From Daldinia sp. FL1419 (Eukaryota > Ascomycota > Sordariomycetes > Xylariales > Hypoxylaceae): a stretch of 51,494 nucleotides of DNA. A program made the position numbers and the translations under genes. The notes beneath the pieces are model-generated. The model ran no database searches. It was not told where the DNA came from and saw nothing but the letters and a program-made list of their open reading frames with translations. Numbering within the stretch: the first letter of the stretch is position 1; the number at the start of each line of letters is the position of its first letter. Of this stretch, positions 12,854-24,329 are shown piece by piece. The DNA lies in assembly GCA_025201765.1 (NCBI GenBank), contig MU623528.1, forward strand, positions 1 to 51,494, read 5' to 3'.

Positions 12854-14171
12854 ATGGAAGCCACAAACACCAGACTCCGGGTAGCTATTATCGGTGCCGG
12901 CATCGCAGGATGTTGCCTAGCTATTGGACTCTCCCATAGTCCATTATTAGATGTCAAAGTCTATGAGGCCAATCCGGATCTTGAAGTCCGCGGAGCAGGC
13001 GTTGCCCTTCATGGAAATGCCATCAAGGCAATGGACGCAATCTCGCCACAAATCAAAAAAGCATACTTCAAAAAGTCGCATTTTATGGCGAACGAGGAAA
13101 ACATAGAAATGGCGACCCAGATTATAGTCGGAAGCGGGAAGGATGCTGGAACTGTCGTGGCGGAATTAGGTAGAGCTAAAGGGCGGAGGACCGTTCACAG
13201 GGCGCATTTCATCCAAGGCCTCCTCGAGGATGCTATTCCTAGACATCGTGTAGAGTTTGGTAAACAGGTGGTAAGCATTGAAGAGAAGGAGAAGACAGGA
13301 AACGGTCCAGTCGATATCGCTCTTACATTTGCTGACTCGACCGTCGAAGAGTTCGACTTGGTGTTTGGTGCCGAAGGTGTCAAGACTATCACTAGAAAGT
13401 TCATCCTAGGTCCTGATCATCCGGCGGCGGACGCCGTCAACCATGAAGACTGGAGTTGCTTCAACGTCCTTGTTCCGATGGAGGTGGCAATGCAAGCGGT
13501 ACCTGGGGAGTCGATCGAGAAGGTCCGAATGTTTTGTACGCCCATTGGATACATTAATGGCCTTCCCGTGGATCAGGGAAAGACGTTCAGTATCTCTTGC
13601 TATCAAAGAAACAGCAAACGACGTAACCGCGGGGCTGTTGCTTTTGATGCAGGCGAATGGAAAGATTTCTGTCCGGAAGTCACATCGCTGATATCGGTAA
13701 GTTGAAATAAACCGTATATATTGCAGATAACTAATGATGACCGTATTCTAGTTTTTCGGGAAAACCCCGAAGGAGAATTGGAAGATACGAGATCATGACC
13801 ACGCACCAACCTATTACCGTGGCCACGTTGCTATTGTTGGCGATGCGGCGCATGCCACGGCTCCCCACGCTGGCAATGGTGCAGCCCAGGCCATCGAGGA
13901 TGCGGCGATTCTATCTGGTGTATTCGCCGAGGTTAAATCGAGGGACCAAATCAGCGCGGCTCTAAAGGCCTTTGACCAGGTCCGTAGGCCAAGAAGCCAA
14001 AAGGCAGTAGATATCACGAGGCAATTTGGAAAACTCTATAGCTTAGATGACGAAGAAAGAGACATTCCAAGCATGATGAGCCAAATGAAGGAGGGCGGCA
14101 TGTATACGAACGGAGTTGATATGAAAGCCCAGATCGAGGAAGCAGTTCTTGCATTTGAGAACTACATTTAG
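12854..14171 (+). CDS. FAD-dependent monooxygenase, salicylate hydroxylase-like
   Basis: Two exons, 12,854-13,696 and 13,752-14,171, are separated by a 55-nt intron (GTAAGT...TCTAG, phase 0) and give 420 residues, a normal length for this family. The N-terminal dinucleotide-binding motif GAGIAG is at residues 14-19. The DG-type motif reads FGAEG at 171-175, with Glu where Asp is usual. The FAD-ribityl motif GDAAHATAP begins at residue 311. This pattern fits the single-component aromatic hydroxylase group (PF01494), which uses NAD(P)H and oxygen to hydroxylate or oxidatively decarboxylate aromatic substrates. The substrate cannot be read from sequence. No signal peptide is seen, so it is probably cytosolic. 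It lies 484 bp upstream of lys2 on the same strand, with no functional link implied. Confidence 0.88.
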
Positions 14172-14655
14172 ATGCCGTTCAAATAGACATTTGATGCTAG
14201 TTGCTAATGCCCTCGTGTCTCTCCCCGAGATGCGTGAAAATATAATTCATCTCACGGTATTTCATATGTAATTCTTATGGTTTGGGGTTGGGGTGGGTAT
14301 AACCTAATACATGTAAAAAAGGAGAAGATACGTACTCATTTACGTGATTCAACAGGTACCTGCCTAGTTATACTAACTATGTACTTTTGTACATACTTCT
14401 TGCTCCGCTCTCGGAAGAGGTACACAATAAGAGGTACTATGACGCATCGCACTTTGGCAGCTGGTACTTTGAATACATGTACCCCACCATCAATCGTAAA
14501 TTTTTAATATTTAGGTACTTCCTAGAAACTGCGTGGAAACGATGAGTTGAAGCGCTTCTTTTCGTCTTTTTCTCTTTACCCTCCTTAATATCTATAGGAA
14601 CCCCATTCTTCATACTTGAAGTCTCGTGTGGAGTTGGATATAAAATATCGTCGTG
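14172..14655. promoter_or_regulatory. Intergenic, presumed lys2 promoter and leader
   Basis: This 484-bp stretch lies between the monooxygenase stop and the lys2 start and must hold the lys2 promoter. No TGACTC-type general-control site was recognised by eye and no ORF is convincing. Confidence 0.4.
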
Positions 14656-17600
14656 ATGGGCCACTTACCTGACCCGACAATCGACCTTGACTGGTCGGGT
14701 TATGTCGGTTCGATCCATGAGCGCTTCCGGGCCTCTGCTGAAAAATATCCCGATAGGACTTGCGTGTTAGAAACCAAGTCTTCAACACATCCCGAGAGGC
14801 GTTTCACTTATCGTCAGATCTATGAGGCTTCTAATACTCTTGCCTGGTATCTCCACAATGCTGGTATTACCAATGGTGACGTGGTGATGATCTGGGCCCA
14901 TCGTTCTGTCGATTTGGTTATTGCCTTGATGGGAACCTTGGTATGTCGTTATATGTCATTGTATAATGCTCATGTTTCAATTTATTTGGTTTCTAAATAT
15001 AAAGGATTATTATGTCCTGCTTCACGATGCTAACCCTCTTACCAGGCTTCTGGTGCTACGATGACGGTCCTCGACCCTGCGTATCCTCCAGCTAGACAGA
15101 AGATCTACCTTGAGGTCTCCCAACCACGTGCTTTAATCAAGATTGGCCGCGCAACTGACGAGAATGGCCCTCTGGCCGACCTTGTACAGGCCTATATTGA
15201 CCAGGAGCTCCAATTAAAGGCTCAAGTTCCAGAACTTCGCCTTCTTGATGATGGAACTCTCTACGGGGGCCAAATTGACTCTCAAGACATCTTCGAACCC
15301 CTTAGAAGCGTCGCATCTTCCCCCCCTGATGTGATAGTGGGTCCCGATTCAAACCCCACCTTGTCGTTCACCTCAGGGAGTGAAGGAAGACCAAAAGGAG
15401 TTCTCGGTCGACATTACAGTCTGACTAAGTACTTCGGTTGGATGGCCGAGCGCTTCAATCTATCAACGGAAAGCCGTTTTACCCTTCTCTCCGGGTTGGC
15501 TCACGATCCTGTGCAAAGGGATATTTTCACCCCCTTATTTCTAGGTGCTCAACTCCTCGTTCCCTCCAGGGAGGATATTCAACATGAGAAACTTGCTGAA
15601 TGGATGCGTGAAATGAAACCTACTGTTACGCATCTTACTCCAGCTATGGGTCAGATCCTGGTTGGAGGTGCAACCGCTGAATTCCCCAGCTTGGAGCACG
15701 TCTTCTTCGTCGGTGACGTTCTTACTACGAGACAATGTCGGTCTCTTAGGCAACTCGCAGTAAATGCTAATATTATTAATATGTACGGCACTACAGAGAC
15801 CCAACGAGCCGTTAGTTACTACGAGGTTCCGAGCCGAGCGAGGGAACCAGAATTCTTGGATAGGCTTAAGGATACGGTTCCGGCCGGTCAAGGAATGCAA
15901 AACGTCCAATTACTAGTTGTCAACAGAGAAAATCGATCTAGGTTGTGCCAGGTTGGCGAAGTAGGTGAAATATTCGTCCGAGCTGCAGGCCTTGCTGAGT
16001 GAGTACATTTCTACGGCGTTCTCTTATCTTTACTGATTGTGCTATAAGGGGCTATCTAGGGGACAAGGCTCTAAACGAGCAGAAATTCTTAATGAATTGG
16101 TTCGTGGATAATGAGAAATGGGTAGAAGCAGACGCAAAGGCTAGCAAAAATGAGCCTTGGAGACAGTACTACAAAGGCCCGAGAGATCGACTTTACCGCA
16201 CAGGTGATCTAGGACGTTACCATGAATCTGGAGACGTTGAGTGTACTGGTCGTGCCGATGACCAAGTTAAAATTCGTGGTTTTCGTATCGAACTGAACGA
16301 TATCGACAGTAATTTAAGCCAAAACCCACTTATTCGAGACTGCAAGACTCTTGTACGAAGAGATCGTAATGAAGAGCCAACGTTAGTCAGCTATTTGGTC
16401 CCAGAAGCAGCTGAATGGCGTCGATGGGTTGCGGACCGAGGGATAGAGGAGGTTGAGGATGAGGGTGTCGAGATGGGACCTACACGTGTCTTCTTGAAGA
16501 AATACCGAAGCATGGAAACCGAGGTACGAGATCATTTGAAATCTCGGCTCCCAGCATATTCTGTACCGAGCATATACATTATTCTTGAGAAGCTCCCATT
16601 GAACCCAAATGGCAAAGTTGATAAGCCAAACCTTCCTTTCCCGGATGTTACCGAACGTGTCGAAGATGCCTCGGAGGAGGACTTGAAAAGCTGGGAGTCT
16701 TTAACGGAAACAGAGCAGAAGGTGGCCCAGAAATGGGCTGATCTCATCCGTGGTCTAAATCCAAAAACTATCAGACGAGAAAATGTCTTCTTTGATTTGG
16801 GTGGGCACAGTCTGCTGGCCCAACAGCTTCTTTTGGAAATTCGAAAGAGCTTCGGAGCAGACGTTTCCATCAGCACATTTTACGAGCACCCGGATCTAGC
16901 GAGTTTCAGCGCTCACGTAGAGAAGAGACTTCGTGCCGATACCAGCAGTGATGCGCAAGAGATCACCCCGGTTTATGCAGAGTCTCTCGATGAATTAACT
17001 AGCCGATTAGCTGATACATATCAACACGCTGGCCCTAAAGCTCTCGAGGAGGCCAAAAACCCAACGATATTTCTTACGGGAGCAACTGGATTTCTGGGAT
17101 CATATCTCGTGAAAGACATTCTTGATCGGAATTCTCGTGAGAGTAAATTGATCGCTCATGTGCGAGGTGCTAAGGATTCAGATGCTGCTCTTCAGCGGCT
17201 GCGTCGCTCTCTTCAGGGATATGGCCTGTGGAAGGATGAATGGAAGAAGAGATTGAGTGCAGTTGTGGGCGACCTATCTAAACCCAACCTCGGCATCGAC
17301 GAATCAACTTGGCGGCAACTATCTCAAGAAGTCGATGTAGTGATCCATAACGGAGCCACCGTCCATTGGATTCGAAAATACCAGGATATGATGGCCTCGA
17401 ATGTTTTATCGACTATTGATGCGATGAAATTGTGCAATGAAGGGAAGCCGAAGATCTTCTGCTTTGTCAGCTCGACTAGTGTCCTTGACACAGACTACTA
17501 TATCAAGTTGTCAGAGGAGCAGACAAGAACAGGAGAAGGTGCCATCATGGAAAGTGATGACATGAACGGAAGTCGTACTGGACTGAGCACAGGATACGGA

Positions 17601-18329
17601 CAGACCAAATGGGTATCGGAACAACTCGTTCGAGAGGCTGGAAGACGCGGGCTCCAGGGCTCAGTTATTAGGCCTGGGTATATTCTAGGTGATTGCCAGA
17701 CTGGTGTCTGTAACGTTGATGATTTCTTGATAAGGATGCTGAAAGGCTGCATACAATTGGTGGCGCGCCCTCGCATCATTAATACCGTTAACGCTGTCCC
17801 CGTGAATCACGTCGCGCGGGTAGTCGTTGCCGCTGCCCTGAACCCTCTTCCAGGTGGAGTGCACGTTGTTCATGTCACCGGTCATCCTCGTCTCCGCATG
17901 AATGAGTACCTATCGATATTAGAGTATTATGGCTACAAGACTCCGGAAGTTAGCTATGACTCGTGGAAGCGAGAGCTGGAAAACTTTGTGTCCGCAGGTG
18001 CCTTAGAGAAAGACCAAGAGCAACATGCGCTCATGCCGCTGGCGCATTTCTGCATGAATGACCTCCCAGCCAATACTCGCGCGCCAGAATTAGATGATAG
18101 AAACGCCGTAGCTATCCTCAAGGCTGACGGTGATAAGTGGACTGGGGTAGATGAGAGCTCTGGATATGGTATCAGTAGGGACGGTGTTGGGAGATATCTG
18201 CGGTACCTAGCTGAAATCAAGTTCATCGGTCAACCTACCGAAAGGGGCAGGCCATTACCTGATATCAGCGCGGATGTTGTGCAGGCTCTGGCTGCGGGAG
18301 GAATAGGAGGTCGTGGTGGTGCTTCCTAG
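14656..18329 (+). CDS. lys2: L-2-aminoadipate reductase (alpha-aminoadipate semialdehyde dehydrogenase), large subunit
   Basis: Three exons, 14,656-14,940, 15,046-15,998 and 16,049-18,329, encode 1172 residues, the usual Lys2 length. The introns are 105 and 50 nt (GTATGT...CCAG and GTGAGT...AAG). The ATG at 14,656 was chosen because the codon before it is GTG. The adenylation domain has TSGSEGRPKG from residue 204 and a Lys2-typical MYGTTETQRAVSYYEVPS. The carrier domain has LGGHS with the phosphopantetheine Ser667. The reductase domain has TGATGFLG at 756-763 and the catalytic Y929-x3-K933. The enzyme activates alpha-aminoadipate with ATP, holds it on the carrier arm (loaded by Lys5) and reduces it with NADPH to the semialdehyde, in fungal lysine biosynthesis. 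It resembles NRPS-like enzymes, but its sequence detail is that of Lys2. Confidence 0.96.
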
Positions 18330-18764
18330 CCTGGTACTGGGGTTATGCACTGAGCTACTTACGTGAGTGGCCAGATTTCCATGTTGTTTCCAGGCGTTAG
18401 ATCTCTGGTAGAGAAAAAAGGGAAATATAAAAGCCGTTGATTTTTTACTACATTCTACTAGGGGAAGTCAATATCCAAAGTAGGATAAATTAAGATTTTG
18501 TGCTCTCAAAATATAGAAATTGTATCAAATCGGGGCGACTTAAAGCATAGGGTAGTAGTGGTAGTTCTAAACCATACACATGCAGGAATAAATATTTATC
18601 TTAGGTAGTTACTAGGTCTATACTAAAAACCGCGTTCTGGATGTGCCAATTCCCGCCAACGCCCTCGTTTACAATCCTCATGTATTCCGACCAAGGTATC
18701 ATTTCTATCCTAAACCCAAGCGCCAATGCCGCACGCCCAGTAAAAGCCGCCCTAAGCCGCCCCT
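18330..18764. other. Convergent 3' intergenic region
   Basis: This 435-bp stretch lies between the convergent 3' ends of lys2 and the family 25 glycosyltransferase. It is moderately AT-rich and presumably holds both polyadenylation regions. No ORF or strong structure is seen. Confidence 0.6.
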
Positions 18765-20156
18765 TCACTTATACTGGCTCTCCATCTGTGTACCCATGAC
18801 CATGTTTCTAATATTATTCCTCGCGCTCCAGACGATATTCTCCGTCGTTCCCTTCTCCCGAACCTGTCCGTCCTGCACGGTCTGGATATCGCTGTCGGCG
18901 TTAACCAGGCCGCGGGCTTTATGATGGAAAAAGATGGGCGGTGTTACGCTAATACACTTCGCGTCGAGACCCCTGTCTCCTGCTTTCATATCGTCCTTGA
19001 CGCCCCACGTTGACACGGCGCGGCGGCAAAGACCTGCTAAGGCGTTGTCGAAAGGCCCGGTCAGGTGGTCAACTGATAGGTCCAGAAGCACTTTCCGTGC
19101 ACCGCGTTGAGAAAGTGCGTACGCGAAAGTACAGATAGGAGCACCGGTGATGTGCACCCAACGGGTGAACTCGGGGTGACGTTTGAAGTCGACGAGCCCC
19201 GTAACTCTGTCCCTAGGAGGCACTGTGGAGTCGTTTTCGATGACGAATTTGCGCGACATGTACTGGATGCCGGCGTCATCTGCAGGTTTTCCCTTATTCT
19301 CGTCGAGTGTTTCGGGGAACACTTCGCCGCAGTGACCGAGCCACATCAGGTCCCATTCGTTGCCGTAAGGAGAGTTGGGCTTTGAGGTAGAGGAGAGAAG
19401 AGTTCGGGCACCTTGGGCGATTCTTTCCAGCTGGGGTTTGAGGCGTACGTCCCAATCCATGTCGTCTTCCATGATGAGGGCTGATCCAAGATCTTCTTCG
19501 ACAATCCTACGTAATTAATAGGTCAGCTTCGGCGCCGTCCCGATTCTTTCGTAAGTCCATATCTTCTTGATCTTTTGTTCTCCTGTCAACTCCCTGACCC
19601 TCCTAGTAACCCCGGTTTAATGCCTATCAAACCGACTTAGGGGCAATAATACCGGTATCTTGCGCGTCCTACCGTATAACAAAGTCGCGCGTGGGAATCC
19701 AAGACTTGCCCCCTGAGTTTGCTCAACATACCTGCGAATAGCATTCATATGTCCCCTCCAGCTACCCAGATTCGTTTCCCACAATTTCTTTCTATCGGCT
19801 CCAAACGGCACCGCCTTATCCGGCACCGTCTCGCCCCTCACCCCATCTACCCATTCGACATCGAACCCCGTTAGCGAGCTCGTTAGCGCAATGGCGTCAC
19901 GCTTATCACTACGTTCTGGAAGTCCCACTACGAAGATTTTCTCGAACCCCAGCGTCTCGTTGCCTACACGATTGATATCCGCAGGTGATGCACGACCTTT
20001 ATAATCCCTGCCGTAGGATTTCGACGAGTATAGGAATGAGGAAGAGGATGTCGAAGAGGCCGTCGAACTTGGCGTAAATAGCACGAAACACGCTACAAGG
20101 AAGAATACTGCGACGCCGAGGACGACGTGTCTTGGCGGGTGCCCAAGGGCTGCCAT
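18765..20156 (-). CDS. Glycosyltransferase family 25 protein, type II membrane
   Basis: Two exons, 20,156-19,732 and 19,506-18,765, join as AIRR-IVEEDLGSALIMEDD and encode 388 residues. The 225-nt intron (GTATGT...CGTAG) is long for this window, but its removal restores the family consensus. Residues 10-29 (VVLGVAVFFLVACFVLF) are a single hydrophobic anchor after a short basic end, so Golgi or ER lumenal orientation is likely. The domain opens with FEKIFVVGLPERSDKR, and MEDDMDWD at 154-161 supplies the acidic cluster expected for nucleotide-sugar and metal binding. GT25 covers bacterial LPS transferases and collagen galactosyltransferases; the fungal acceptor is unknown. The open frame runs on upstream to 20,477 but without an ATG, so the start is the Met before AALGHPPRH. 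Confidence 0.85.
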
Positions 20157-21725
20157 GATATGATGACCACGTTTTGATCGGGTGTACCCGTCGGGCCGGG
20201 TCCGGGTTCCCGGACAAAAAATTCCACGGGGGAGTCGGAATGGCGCGGCGATCGTGATCAGCAGCAAAAGTGAAACATATAAAATAGCTCTAAAGAAACA
20301 AGCAATGAATAAAAGGGTTAGTATCGGGCGGGTAGGGAAACTTAGGAGGGAGTTTGGAAATAGATAGTGAAGGCGAGTTAACGAGTTATGGCGTGAGGAA
20401 GAGCTAGAAGAAGGACTGCTTTTGGCGTTTCCAGCTACACAATACAATAGATTGAGACCAAGCCCGAGATAAAACAAGTCTTACTCCATTACATATATAT
20501 TAGGTATGCTATTAGGTACATGTAGATACGCCGAATACGTATATACGGTAGTACCTCCTTAGCACGTTAGCGGCGCAGCTACTATATTATGATCGCAGAT
20601 AGCGAGCGTATAACGTATAACGTACTGTATATGAAGAATCAGGTACCTTGCCTGATTCGTACTTCAGGTGGGCTGTCCGGTGGGTAAGGTGGCATTCTCC
20701 CTTTCTATCACCTTAAATCATTAAAGATAAGTCACCATGACGTCAATTTTGGTAAGTTGGAAGCTGCTCTTAACTTCTACCTACAGGCTATGTTCAAAAC
20801 GTAAGGGATAAGGCGATTTGCTCGAGGCGTTGCCTTAATAGTAGGCAACGCTTCCGTTAATTATTTCGTAGCGTTACACTAGCTCTGTTACCACCAAGAC
20901 AAATCGGAGCTGAGTTGCTTCTCAGGTAGCGTACCATTGCTTATTAGAGATGCCCAAATGGGTATTATCAGTATTATTTTCCGATTCATACCTCTAAGCC
21001 AGTTAGTTGCCTTGCTCTCGAGATATACATGTTCCTATGTTACCGCTATGCTGCTATTGTAGATAATCCTATGCAAACCAGAACTCCATATGTGCATAGG
21101 ATCACCCTGACAAAGAATTACCTGAACGCCTCGTTTAACCGTTAAGTAGTTATGACATGTATAGGCCTTCTTTGTCGTGACAGGTATATTAAAAGACCAA
21201 ACCGGAACCAATCACCAAGGACCAACCAGGAAAATGTTTCCATCAACAAAAAACGCCAGACCCCAGTGTCCGAAAGGTAACTCTATTCTTCGCGAGGCCC
21301 ATATATACACGGCGCTTTTTATGTCGTTGAGTGTCATCTCGCCATCTCCTCGTAAAGTCTTCATAATCTTGGCCATCAAGCATGTTTTATCGTCCAATAT
21401 GTTGGAAAGTTGAATATTGACGTCCTCCAGATGATCAAAACCTCTACCTCGCGCCGAGATGATATTAGCCTACCTAGTAGGACGCATTCGATAATGTTTT
21501 TAGGTTAAGCTGTCTAAGGAATGAGTAGGAAACTAGATAATCGCAATTGGCTGAATGTTGTCGATGAATGCATAGATCCACAAGCGAAAACAGAAAAGAA
21601 AAAAAAAGAATTTTGAGATGTGCAACATAGGCAACAAGATGTAGCAGCTAAATACGAGGGCACACTCGTTTCCCTAAGAAAATGCGGAGACTATTTTCCT
21701 AGTCAAACATAAATGAGGTAGTGCC
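20157..21725. other. Intergenic, no gene recognised
   Basis: About 1.57 kb lies between the start of the GT25 gene and the stop of the NYN gene. A perfect inverted repeat GCGTTGCC/GGCAACGC with a 9-nt loop sits at about 20,829-20,853. Short ORFs at 21,177-21,413 lack any recognisable feature. The first few hundred bases are the presumed GT25 promoter. Confidence 0.5.
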
Positions 21726-23345
21726 TTATTCGAGGAAGCTGGTGTGCAACTCTTCTAGGAATTCGTCAAGAAAGATGATGCTGAACTGATGTTCATACTT
21801 CTTCATGAACTTCGGGTCGGTCCAGGCGGATGAAAGAGGTCGTTTCCATGTTACCAATTCAAGCTTCCATCCTTTTTCAAGAGCGCGAATGGCGTACTGC
21901 AAGAAACCTCCGGAAAACTCGGCCTCCGCCGCGTCTCCGGTAGCCAGCACCATCGTACCAGGGTTTGACATATTATCCCACATACTGTCCATCATATTCA
22001 AATGAAGGTTCTCGTCCACACCTTGCTCTCCATTTCGTACCTCGTAGGTGACATCGTCCGAAATTTTGTCTGTTTCATCAGTCGGTGTTCGGCCTCGTCC
22101 CTTTGACTTGGTTGGAGTGATTTTCCGCTTTTGAACACGGCTAAAGACATTCATCTTATAGTCTAACCGTTCTGCCTCAAAAAAGTAAGATGGCCAAGAT
22201 GCTCGGGAGTCAGTGTTTACTACACCGTATATAGATCCGGCGAGTACTCGCTTTTTTACATTTCTTGCTCGTTCCATGACAAGTGCCAACGTTTTGAATG
22301 AAAATGAGGGTATGGGAACCCTGGATGCGAGTGGGATTTGCTTGGAGATCTTGTAGCTTTCGCAGAAACCGACGAATATATTAGACATGTCCACAAAGAC
22401 GTGCACGTTAGATTCTGCTTCCGTGGAAGATCGAGTATGGTTCATATCACTATAGTTTCCCAACTTTGCGTAAAAGCGGTCACGCAACATGCCAGGCCGC
22501 GACTGAGGTAACAATCTAACATTCGTGTATAAAGGATTTGGAGGAAACCTCTCCGAGTATTGGAGCGCACGGGGTGATTGGCTGATATCCACTTGATCTT
22601 TTTCACAAGGTTTTGGTTGTACGTCAAGCACATTCAACAAATCCCAATACTGTGATGGCTGAACCGCACAATACTGTGATGCTTTAACTGCAACTCCGGC
22701 TTCCAAATTTGTTAATGCCTCACCGTGGAACCACGGATCGACTTGATGTATCGCAGGCGCGGGTACTGGGGAATCCTGGGCAATTTGCTCCTTCGATATC
22801 CTAGAGGGCGTTGCATAAGGTCGAAGCTCCAGCTGCTCGAATATTTGTGAGAGCTGTAGTAATTTGGGAGAAGGGCTAGTGACCGCGCTAGTGCTTTCTG
22901 CTAGAGATAGTGGAGGTGTTGTATGAAATGCCGGCTTGATTTCCCCCTTCTCGGATAGGGTTGATTGAGGCGGCTCACAATACGCTGCTTCAAAGAGGGA
23001 ACGCCTGGGCGTTGGAATATTATCGCCAGGGCCCGCTGGGAGATCGAAGTCAAAAGATCCGGCACTTGAATTAGGGGTGGACGACATAGTAGAAGCTCTT
23101 TCTGATGGTGTGAAAATAGAGCTATTAGTCTCATGGTCGATCGAAGAGTTAAATGTATCATCCGTCTGAGCAGGTGAATTAACTGTTACTGAAAAGACGT
23201 CACAGAGGCCATCCCCAAGCCGAGGGGATGGGTAGTTTTTGACAACTCGCAAGCCATTTGGCCCATGTCGTTGAGGTGTTGTTTTCATGATAGGTAACCT
23301 TCTCGACACGCTCTTGCCTTGGTCTTGCGTAATGTCAAGAGCCAT
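21726..23345 (-). CDS. NYN (PIN-like) domain protein, predicted RNase fold
   Basis: A single exon of 539 residues starts at a true ATG. Residues 1-290 are low-complexity and rich in Ser, Pro and Thr, and probably disordered. Residues 313-530 carry the NYN pattern: VFVDMSNIFVGF with Asp319, GVDENL with Asp444, and LATGDAAEAEFSGGFLQYA with Asp471, then a GWKLELVTW strand. NYN domains belong to the PIN-like metal-dependent nuclease fold, with acidic residues coordinating metal; all three expected Asp are present. A basic linker (RKITPTKSKGRGR, about 407-419) splits the domain. No membrane segment or signal is seen. A 21-codon upstream ORF (23,719-23,654) ends in a GTAAGT, so the leader could be spliced. 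Target and pathway are unknown. Confidence 0.8.
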   Translation of the reverse strand: MALDITQDQGKSVSRRLPIMKTTPQRHGPNGLRVVKNYPSPRLGDGLCDVFSVTVNSPAQTDDTFNSSIDHETNSSIFTPSERASTMSSTPNSSAGSFDFDLPAGPGDNIPTPRRSLFEAAYCEPPQSTLSEKGEIKPAFHTTPPLSLAESTSAVTSPSPKLLQLSQIFEQLELRPYATPSRISKEQIAQDSPVPAPAIHQVDPWFHGEALTNLEAGVAVKASQYCAVQPSQYWDLLNVLDVQPKPCEKDQVDISQSPRALQYSERFPPNPLYTNVRLLPQSRPGMLRDRFYAKLGNYSDMNHTRSSTEAESNVHVFVDMSNIFVGFCESYKISKQIPLASRVPIPSFSFKTLALVMERARNVKKRVLAGSIYGVVNTDSRASWPSYFFEAERLDYKMNVFSRVQKRKITPTKSKGRGRTPTDETDKISDDVTYEVRNGEQGVDENLHLNMMDSMWDNMSNPGTMVLATGDAAEAEFSGGFLQYAIRALEKGWKLELVTWKRPLSSAWTDPKFMKKYEHQFSIIFLDEFLEELHTSFLE

Positions 23346-24329
23346 TGTCAGACAGAGACAAGACTATCGTACAAAAGGACTGTATATGAATCCTAGTGAC
23401 TGGTTGATTGATTGTAAGGTTGAATATGGAAGCCTGGTAGCAGTTAGTAGTGGGTTATCGAAGTTAAGTGACTAATAAGTGAGGAGGGATGTGGGATGTG
23501 AGTTAGGCGCAAGGGTAAGGATGTTGACGTGTAGTTATTCGGGTACGAAACTTCAAGTGGCAATTGTCGGTTATGTTTATTTTAGGATAGATAAATACTA
23601 TGGAAAGCGCAGCGAAGCGACGGAGAACGCAGGGGAGGGTTTAGGTGGGTGACTTACGGGATCAGGATATTGATGGTTTGCAGAGATAACGAATTGGCAA
23701 GCTCTGTAGGTTCGTCCATTCTGTAGAAAATGAAGCTTATTAGGAAAAAAACAACAACGAAAACCAAGAATAACTAAAAGGCTTTCGGGAAGATAGAAAG
23801 CAGTGGTCAAATTTGGTTGTGATGCTTTTTTTTTTCGATTAGAAGTCACAATTTCATGGTAGAATGAATGACGAAGTTGGGGAGGTGTTGAGGCGTTGTA
23901 TCTTCTAAGTAGCTTCTTAGAAATGGCAGAGTCGGCCTCAAAACGGTGTTAGCGGGTCTAACGGGTCTCCACTAGCTGAGCTGTACCTATCTATTACAGG
24001 AAAGGCGGTAGGTGGTGGGTTGTTAATATGGGACAGGTGCTTTAAGGAATCAATCAAGTATTTAGTCACGTGCCTAGAATTCTGTACCGTGTAAGGCATA
24101 GGTTCTTTGTATTTATTGACTTACGTTGAGGCCTTATTTTTTGTTAGTTAGTTACATGTACCTGACAGAGGTGAAATGATATATTAAGTACCAGAGGCAT
24201 TACATCTGCTTTAGTGAAGAGGATTTTTACCATAATGCCCTTCGTATTCTTTGCCTCTGAGGTTTCATGTTACCTTACACAAACTAGGGTTGGGCTATCT
24301 TAAGTTCTAATGAGGGAATGAGGGTTGAG
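23346..24329. other. Intergenic, upstream of the NYN gene
   Basis: This is about 1 kb of normal to moderately AT-rich sequence serving as the presumed NYN promoter and leader. On the minus strand an ATG at 23,719 opens a 21-codon ORF preceded by CTACAG and ending across CCGTAAGT. This is consistent with a small leader exon, although splicing to the main start is not demonstrated. Nothing else was recognised. Confidence 0.4.

Noticed and set aside
14656..18329. NRPS-like gene beside a monooxygenase as a secondary-metabolite cluster
   Set aside because: The A-T-R protein is 1172 residues with Lys2-specific sequence, so it belongs to lysine biosynthesis. No transporter, regulator or further tailoring gene is adjacent.
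20157..20477. Longer N terminus for the GT25 protein
   Set aside because: The extended frame starts with TTG; the Met at 20,156 directly precedes the membrane anchor.
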